Shown piece after piece: positions 57,386 through 64,000 of a DNA stretch of 64,000 bases. The notes beneath the pieces were generated by a model that made no database searches, had not been told where the DNA came from, and saw only the letters and a program-made list of their open reading frames with translations. The position numbers and the translations under genes were made by a program. The DNA is taken from contig JAANBB010000001.1 of the NCBI GenBank assembly GCA_014621425.1, forward strand, positions 682,001 through 746,000. The letters are read 5' to 3'. The number at the start of each line of letters is the position of its first letter. Within the stretch, counting starts at the first letter, position 1. The stretch is from Cylindrodendrum hubeiense. Lineage: Eukaryota > Ascomycota > Sordariomycetes > Hypocreales > Nectriaceae.

Positions 57386-59433
57386 TAAGTCGACAGGTCA
57401 GGCTGCCGAGAGAATCAGATGCTCGGGGTCGCAGTAGCATAGAAGTCGACTGAAGAGTGAAGATCAGGCGCCAAGAACGGGAGTGGCGATGGTGTAGAAA
57501 GGTAAATAGAAACGCTCAAAGACGAGAAGCTATTGGACCCGATCATGGCATCTGCGGCAAGCGCCATTTAACAGAAAAGGATGGAAACGATTAGCTCAAG
57601 GGAGGGCACCATGTTTTTAATTAGAATCCTTGACAATGCTTCCCTAGCGCCAGGCAGACTTCGTCGCTGACAGTTCACCGCAACCCCCGACACGAAGTGC
57701 GAGCGAGGAGAAGCCAATTCGAACATGATGCGACCCCGAGATCGAATGCGAGCCAATCATGGGCGCCGAAATACGCGTTTACGCCTCGTTTTGAATACGG
57801 CCCCCCACATCCGTTTCGGTGCTTGGCGCGGGCCATTCCGTGGCTATGCGGTCATAGTGGCGCCGAATCTTGACACGGCATTGGTTTCCAGCCATAGAAA
57901 GGAGCTGGAGGAGCCGGAGCTCATTTAAAGGGACGTTTTAGTGGGAAGGCTGTGGGATTTATACGTGTTTAACCACTTCCTCGTATTGATGTCGACGGTA
58001 CTGGTGCGAGCAGCGTCCAATTTTGGCCATCCCCAGCATTTGAGCGTCAGCGAACAAGTGTAGTCTAGTCGTGAGAATCAAGCACAAGGGCTGTCATCGC
58101 ACCACCAGTCAGTGTCACACACAGTCTGCGACGGGCTCATGTGTCTGGGACGTTTCACTCCTCAATGGTCAGTGCCAACCCACGAGCCATTTACCTCATG
58201 TTAAACACGGAGGCCATTTTCTAGCCTCCAACACGAGGCACTGCCAACAATTCACAAAAGTCCTAACCGTGATCGATATTGGGACTTGGTGTTTTCAACT
58301 TGCGACAATGCAGGATTGCACTTGGTTGTGTGCAGGTATTTATGGTATTTATTCCACTCCAGCTTATCTAATCGCCATGGACGTTGGGGCGCAGTCGTGA
58401 ACCGTGCAGCAACTTTTGGTGATGGATCGCACAGCAGAAAGACAGGGATGCGCCAAGTGTGGCTCCGCGCTGACTCCAGGGTAGCATCCCGTCGACAACT
58501 GCATCTTTTAACGTTGCCTTGACAGAAAAGTTAATTTTGTGAACATTCTGTCAGGATCCAACTAACACATGACTCAAATTTCTATTAAAAAGAATAAACA
58601 TTTCAAATACATCAGACAATTGGGTGCATTGGACCGTACGCAAAGTACTCAGAATCTGCAGGGCCTTATGCTGGAAGAGAAGTAGCTGAATTTCAAAAAT
58701 CAATCTCAGTAAAATCCAAAACAATGAGAATATGTTGTAGTTGAGAATCGGTATTGGAATTTCTACGTCATATGATCGATCTAGTGTTTGATTGAGGTGA
58801 CGTTCATGACTTACTATAGTCGAAAAACTGAGATGACACGAAAGTTCATCGGGCAAAACCAACCACACCCACCAGCTGCAAATTTAGTGGCTATAGGGTA
58901 GCAGAATTGATCTCGACCAAATCCGGGGAAAAGAACCACAATCATACCAACCTCGTAAGTAATCGACAGCCCGAATATGTAGAGAATGTGATCATGTAGT
59001 AAGAAGTGAAGTCATAAATGATAGGAGAAAAGTTTTGAGAATTAAAGACTGTGGCTTCAGCTGGGCTGGGCCTAGAAAAGTATGGAAATTACGAGTAAAC
59101 TATGCTGCAAAGTCCACGAAGACGCCCTGTAGAAAAGAGAGTCCGGCGATGCCTTAAATATCTTTGGTAGCCCCGTGAGCTCACATATAATCCCTGGCCA
59201 GTAGGCCGTCTTCACCTAGCACACTAGGTATTGCAGGAGAGGGTATCACCCCTTGTCGTGAATCACGATCACGTAGACGCATGGCACAATGTAGTTGAAA
59301 AATATGTTAAGTTGATACAATCTATCACCCTTCATATGAAAGGCATTATTACCTATATGACTTTTTGTGCAAATGCCTACGCTTTCCCATGCTTCGTAAA
59401 ACCAATACCAAATGGACAAATGAAAACCAGCCT
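57386..59433. other. Intergenic region
   Basis: About 2 kb between the RTA1-like start and the isocyanide synthase 3' end. Frames near 57.7-57.9, 58.1-58.5 and 58.55-58.87 kb have no domains. Nothing else recognised. Confidence 0.5.
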
Positions 59434-61204
59434 TTAAACCTTCATGCGATACATGACAATCAGACCGACTGAAACGAGAACCGGAAGAGGAGCGAACACT
59501 TGGGTGAACTGCTGGTACACCTTGTCGTACAGCGACACCTCGTCGACGGGAGCGAAGGACATGGCTCGCTGGAGCATCATGACGGGCTCCTTGACGGACT
59601 CGGTCAGGAGGAAGTAAGCTCCGCCCTTGGTGATCTTTTCACCACCCATGGCACCGCATGCCATGGCGTGGGTGGCGACCTTGGCCTTGGTGACCAGGAG
59701 GTAGTCGCAGCCCTCCATCTCGACGACGGAGTTGTGCCACGGGGTGGGGATGTGCAGCAGGTCCTCGGAAGCCATGGGGATACCGTCGGGGGACAGGTTC
59801 TCCACAACGCGGACCTTGGAGGCGTCGAACAGCTGGATACCAAACTTGGGACCGGCGTTGTTGTGACTAAACATCAGGTTAGCTCGAGATCTTGGAGGAG
59901 TATAGATGGTTGGGAACGTACGCATGGATGGAGAGTCGGACATAGTTGGGGAAGAGAATCTCGACGAGGTTGGAGTATGCCTGGTTGCGCTGGGATGTTG
60001 TTAGCACGGATCAATTGTGAGAGTTTGTGTTGCGGCTTACCAGAATCATCTCGAAAGCCACCTTGGTGGACAGCTTCTTGCGCTGGGACTTTGACTGGGA
60101 CTGGGTGGTGGGGTGGAGCTCGAGATCCTCAAGCATGAAGCGGGAGAAGCCACGGTAGAGAGCGAGGAGGGCCTCGTCGTTGGACTTGAGGCGGTCGCGG
60201 GCAACTGACTCTAGAGGCTGGGTTCCGGCCATCAGAATCTGTCGGCACACCTCGGCCTCGTCGGTCTCCTTGGTGCGGACGTGGTGGGTGATGGCGGGGA
60301 TGCGGAGGCTCTTGGCCAGAGCCTTGACCTCGCCGGGGGCCTTGGCATCGTTCAGCTTGAAGAGGTCGACCAGAGAGCGGAAGTCGACGCGGTCGAGGCG
60401 TCCTCGAGCGAGGCCGATCTCGCGGTTCATCTCCTTGAGCTCCTCGCCGTATGAGTCGACGATGCCATCGTCAACGCCAATGCAGTCGCTGAAGACGTGG
60501 CCGTCGCTGATGACCCAGAGCTTGGCACCGGGCTTGTAGATCTTCTCGACAGCCTCGACGAAGCTGTGGAGGTGGTTCAGGGCAAGGGCCTCACCACGAT
60601 CGGGAGACGTGCCGGTCACCTTGTTGGTGTTGGTAGACTTGCAGGGAAAAGCGGGAAGGCAGAGCTGGATCTGGGCACCCTGAGAGGTGAAGTGGCGGAC
60701 GCGGGCCTCAAAGACACCTCGTCCACCCTCCTCCCACTTGTCATCGGGACCCTGGTATCGGAGATATGAGTCGAAGAGGGACACGATCTTGCCGGTGACC
60801 CTGCTGAGAGGGCTGGGGGAGGAGGGGGCGTCGGCGGTGTTGTAGAGGGCAAAGTCGATCTGGTCGAGGACGAGCTGGACGAAGAACTGCTCAAAGTCCT
60901 CGCCAACGCTGTTGTCCTTGCTCTCGGCGGCGAGGAGAAGACCCTTGGCCACGCCGTCCTGAAGCTGGCATTGCTGGTAGAGTCGGAGGCCCTCGACGGG
61001 TTCGTTGATGTCGATGGAGGCAATGCGGTTGGCGGGTCGCTTGGTGGACTCCTGGACGTGGAGGAAGGTGCTGATGACCTCCCAGTTGTCCTCGATCAGG
61101 GCCTTGCGGGGGCCGCTGCAGAAGAGGAGGGTGCCTTGGCCATCGTGGATGAAGGAGGCCTGGAAGCGGTGGAAGATGGAGATGCCGGCGTTGGAGACTT
61201 CCAT
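59434..61204 (-). CDS. Isocyanide synthase / DIT1-PvcA family protein
   Basis: Three exons, 61204-60041, 59989-59922 and 59866-59434, with introns of 51 and 55 bp, give 554 aa. The DIT1_PvcA domain is clear: LPAFPCKSTNTNKVTG, then PDRGEALAL, AKLWVISDGHVFSDCIGVDD, ITHHVRTKE and, across the last junction, SIHAHNNAGPKFGIQLF. Family members turn amino acids into isocyanides (xanthocillin-type pathways) or N-formyl derivatives; yeast Dit1 makes N-formyl-tyrosine for dityrosine of the spore wall. The C-terminus ends in a hydrophobic stretch (PLPVLVSVGLIVMY) followed by RMKV, which could be a tail anchor. The upstream P450 on the same strand makes a DIT1-DIT2-like pair. The product, N-formyl or isocyano, cannot be decided from sequence alone. 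Confidence 0.93.
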
Positions 61205-61888
61205 TGTGGATGTGGGTGGGTGTGATGGGGTATTTGAGAGTTGGGTGAAGTGGAAGCCTTTGAAAGCCAGAGTGTATTCTGGTTGGCAGAGGAAGAATTA
61301 ATTGGGCCGTGGAGGAGAGCGGCAGGGATGGAGAGTGAACCAGAAGGGTGAATGGAGTAGAAACGAGAGCGTAGAGTATCAAGCAGCCAAACAGGAGACG
61401 AACTGTTGGTGGAGAGGGTGTGGACTAGGATGGAGAGGAGAGAAAGATGAGGAGGATGAGGAAGATGAGAGGGTTTGAGAATGTTTGAGTGATTGTGAGT
61501 GAGATAAAGTGACACTAAGAAGCGGTTTCGCGGCGGGTTTATAGCCGCATCGTCGAGGCAGTTGGCAGCATGGCAGAGACAGGAGGCAACAGCAATGCTA
61601 TTTTGGAAGGATCCGTCGCCTGGGCCAGGAGCTGGGCCCAACGAAGCAGCACAGCCGCGGCCGGGGATCAGCAAGCATGCAAAGAAAGGGTCGTACACAG
61701 TCAGCGGCGCGGGCATTGGGTAAATCAAAATGAGATGGGCTCCAGGGCTGAGGATGCGAGGCCGAGAAGGGATTCCGGGCGCATGAGGGCCCACGGGGGG
61801 CCCACGAGGACCCACGCCAGCCTTACACGGGGATAGCTGTGGCACTACACCGCCGTAGCCCGCGCATGGGCCAGCGAGGCGGGAGAGT

Positions 61889-62032
61889 GGCTGGCGTCTT
61901 GGCTTGCTGGGTTGCTGGCGTCGTGGGTTGTTGGTGTTGTGGGTTGTTGGCATGCGGGCTTGTTGGTGCTGGCGTGCGAGCTGGATGGTTGTTGGCGGGC
62001 TCGGACTTGGTTGGTCGGACTCGGTTGGTGGC
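61889..62032. repeat. Degenerate G/T-rich minisatellite
   Basis: Irregular copies of a unit like GGCGTCGTGGGTTGTT run for about 140 bases, with strong purine/pyrimidine strand asymmetry (almost no A). It lies about 690 bases upstream of the DIT1-like start. Confidence 0.7.
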
Positions 62033-62714
62033 CGGGATAGCCCCTGTCAACATGATACACCAAAGTAATCGCCGGCCCTCGACCTCTAATTATAACGTTG
62101 TTTAGCCGCAGCCGCAGTGGCTGGTGCTCGCTCCCAGGCGGCCGGCGATTGGATAGCAGCCAAAGTGCACTGCGTCGGGGTCCAGTGCTAGCGCATGCAG
62201 CCCCGTTGGCCCAGGCTCGCCTCGGCCCTGTGCGGTGCTACGGGGGAGTGTGCTACGGGATGTGCTAGGGGGCAAGCTCGGGGACCACAGGGGGCGTCGT
62301 AGGGCATCGTCGGGGGCTGCGCATGCAGTACACCTGTCACGGCGCCCACCCAATTTGCGCCATCCATCCAGGCGCCCGGGCCTGCTGCGGCTCTCGTGCA
62401 TACCGTATATTCCGCCGTAACAGGGGAATCCGGGCCAGCTCCACAGCCTGCCCGCCTACACTGCTCACTCAGACTCCTCACACACGCTCCGCACACAGGG
62501 CTGGCTGGCGGGCGTCGCTAGGGCTGAGCTCGGCCTCAGGAGCCCTCCCCCTGGGCACCCTGTGGCGCCGTCTATGCCCGTTGCGGTGCTGACGCGCTGC
62601 TGCATCGGGCGTGGGCGCCTGGCACCGCGGCTGCTGGGTATGACGGCAGTTTTAGGGCATCACGGCAGCGCGCGGTGAGTGCCGCGCGAACACCGGGCTG
62701 GGCTCTAAATGGTG

Positions 62715-62748
62715 GCGCTTCACTGACGGGCAGCGCTTCACTGACGGG
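62715..62748. repeat. Direct repeat of GCGCTTCACTGACGGG
   Basis: Two exact 16-bp copies separated by two bases. A second direct repeat (CTATGGCCAACT, copies at 62847 and 62861) lies close by. Both are in the spacer between the DIT1-like and P450 genes. Confidence 0.85.
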
Positions 62749-62992
62749 TGACACTGGCTCTGCACGCGGACTGCGGCTGACGGCGTCGAGGCCTCCCTTA
62801 GAGTGATGACACGGCGATATTGAATGCTGACGGGACGCCGCTTGAGCTATGGCCAACTGACTATGGCCAACTATGCAGATTCGCGCAGCCTTTGTTTTCT
62901 TCTTCGAGATTAACTGCGTCTGACCCTGTAATGTCAGACGCCTGTCTGCACTACCTCGGACTACTCGTGTACTATTGCACTGTCCAGCACAT

Positions 62993-63024
62993 GCAAGCCT
63001 GCAAGCCTGCAAGCCCGCAAGCCT
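62993..63024. repeat. 8-bp tandem repeat GCAAGCCT, four units
   Basis: Four contiguous units, one with CCC instead of CCT. Located about 240 bases downstream of the P450 stop codon. Confidence 0.88.
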
Positions 63025-63261
63025 CAATCTTCGGGCGGCCCCCAAAATCACAACAATCCCAGAGCCCCAATCCCAGCAGCCGTAATCCGTACCCATAGGC
63101 CGTACCCGTAATCCGTCCCCAGCTCGGCGCGCCAAATTCTCGCGTGAGCACCAGCGAAATCCTGGCCGATCCTCATGGCCAAGAAGCACAACCGAACACG
63201 TTCCACCTATAAGCAAGCTCGCTAATTAACAATCTGACAGCTCCCAACGGCTGCGCGCCCC

Positions 63262-64000
63262 TCAGTCATCACCGGCGCCCCGCTCGGCGAAGACCAGCCG
63301 TAGGGCGCGGGGATACAGTGGGCCGGCCTAGATCGGATTTCGGTTAGCGCACAGGGACTCAAAAACAGGGTTCGGTATAAGGCGTAACTTACAGGGGTCT
63401 TGCGGTCTACCCACGTCGGGTCCAGGGTCCACTGCAGCGCCTGGACCAGCACCACTAGTGTCGTCCGGAGCTGCAGCATGGCGAACTTCTCGCCCAGGCA
63501 CGCGCGACGGCCCCCGTGGAACGAGATGAACTCGCCCTTGGCTCGGCGGCGGCGGTAGTGCGTCTGGATCTCCTCGGCCGACTTGCCCCATCGCGAGGGA
63601 TCAAAGTCGTCGGCCGTGGGCCCCCAGGCGTCCGGGTCGCGGTTGGTCGAGTAGCAGTTGTAGCCCATGTACGTGCCCTCGGGGATCAGCACCTCGTCGC
63701 CGCCGAGGAACGTATCGCGGGCCGCCCGCCGGTTGATGAGCTGCCCAATGGGCGGGAACAGCCGCAGGCACTCGTAGATGACGGACGTGAGATACGGCAT
63801 CTCGGCCAGCCGCGACTGCTCGGCCGATTGGGCGCCGTGCGCAAGGATCTCGGAGTGGATGGCGGCTTGTGCGTCCTGTCAGCGTGTTAGTGGTCGAGCC
63901 GCAGTGTTGGTCCCCGAGCCTGTGTTGGCTGCCATGTCACTTACAGGGTGCTTCGCCAGCAGGTACATCATCGACGTCATGGCGAGCTGCGGGTTCTCCT
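63262..64000 (-). CDS. Cytochrome P450, CYP56/DIT2-like, 3' part (cut by window edge)
   Basis: The visible exons are 64000-63945 (partial), 63875-63393 and 63327-63262, separated by introns of 69 and 65 bp. The 5' part lies outside the window. The first visible residues, ENPQLAMTSMMYLLAKHP, continue the I-helix, where a Glu-Asn pair replaces the more common acid-Thr; this is typical of CYP56-like enzymes. Next come ExxR (YECLRLFPP), the FDPSRW block and the heme-binding loop FHGGRRACLGEKFA with the Cys ligand. The chain ends RLVFAERGAGDD. Yeast CYP56 (Dit2) couples N-formyl-tyrosines. Next to a DIT1-family gene in the same orientation, a tailoring role on the DIT1-like product is likely. It is probably ER-anchored by its missing N-terminus. 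Confidence 0.91.

Larger units (their letters stand above)
61205..63261. other. GC-rich, repeat-laden spacer between the DIT1-like and P450 genes
   Basis: About 2 kb containing the DIT1-like promoter and, further up, GC-rich DNA with several short tandem repeats (listed separately). Long frames here on both strands are Pro-, Ala- or Gly-rich by-products of composition and repeats. No third gene is supported. Confidence 0.55.

Noticed and set aside
60497..61301. Several long plus-strand frames opposite the DIT1-like gene
   Set aside because: Antisense shadows of a GC-rich coding exon.
61096..61953. 285-codon Pro/Ser-rich minus-strand frame overlapping the DIT1-like start
   Set aside because: It overlaps exon 1 in another frame and runs through compositional repeats; no domain.

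Overview
The window is nuclear DNA of a filamentous ascomycete (Pezizomycotina). Nearly every gene has short introns of about 46-120 bp with GTAAGT-like donors and CTAAC/CTGAC-like branch sites. 5S rRNA genes are dispersed singly among protein genes, and the gene families (HET, NACHT-NLR, RTA1, Glyco_transf_90) are typical of this group. Secreted pectin-degrading enzymes (GH28, PL3) suggest a plant-associated species, perhaps a sordariomycete, but I cannot name it. No tRNA, CRISPR array or intact transposon was recognised.

Layout. 1-7.6 kb: a CAP10-type glycosyltransferase and an NLR (alpha/beta-hydrolase-NACHT-HEAT-like repeats) whose repeat block carries ambiguous bases and a one-base frameshift. 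9-10.2 kb: an endopolygalacturonase. 12.4-25 kb: two HET-domain genes and two multi-pass membrane proteins. 25-31 kb: a gene-poor AT-rich stretch. 31-36.2 kb: three small two-exon genes (A, B, C; 103, 84 and 99 aa) in the same orientation, separated by minisatellites. They are clearly paralogous, share intron position and phase, and match no family I know. 37-42 kb: a 5S gene, a PL3 pectate lyase and a pyranose-2-oxidase-like flavoenzyme. 43.5-51.2 kb: a third HET gene and three uncharacterised genes. 52.3-57.4 kb: a STAND-like N-terminal/ankyrin protein without a NACHT domain, a canonical 5S gene and an RTA1-like membrane protein. 59.4-64 kb: an isocyanide synthase/DIT1-like gene and, upstream on the same strand, the 3' part of a CYP56/DIT2-like P450 cut by the window edge.

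How it fits together. Three themes stand out. First, non-self recognition and programmed cell death: three HET genes, one NLR and one STAND/ankyrin gene in 64 kb. Second, plant cell-wall attack: GH28, PL3 and a sugar oxidase that can make H2O2. Third, a probable small-molecule locus: DIT1/isocyanide synthase plus P450. Most novel are the tandem orphan family A-B-C and the series of 5S rRNA relics at different stages of decay, some with C-to-T/G-to-A changes that resemble RIP.

Gene models were spliced by hand. Each quoted model keeps the reading frame across all junctions, and total lengths divide by three.
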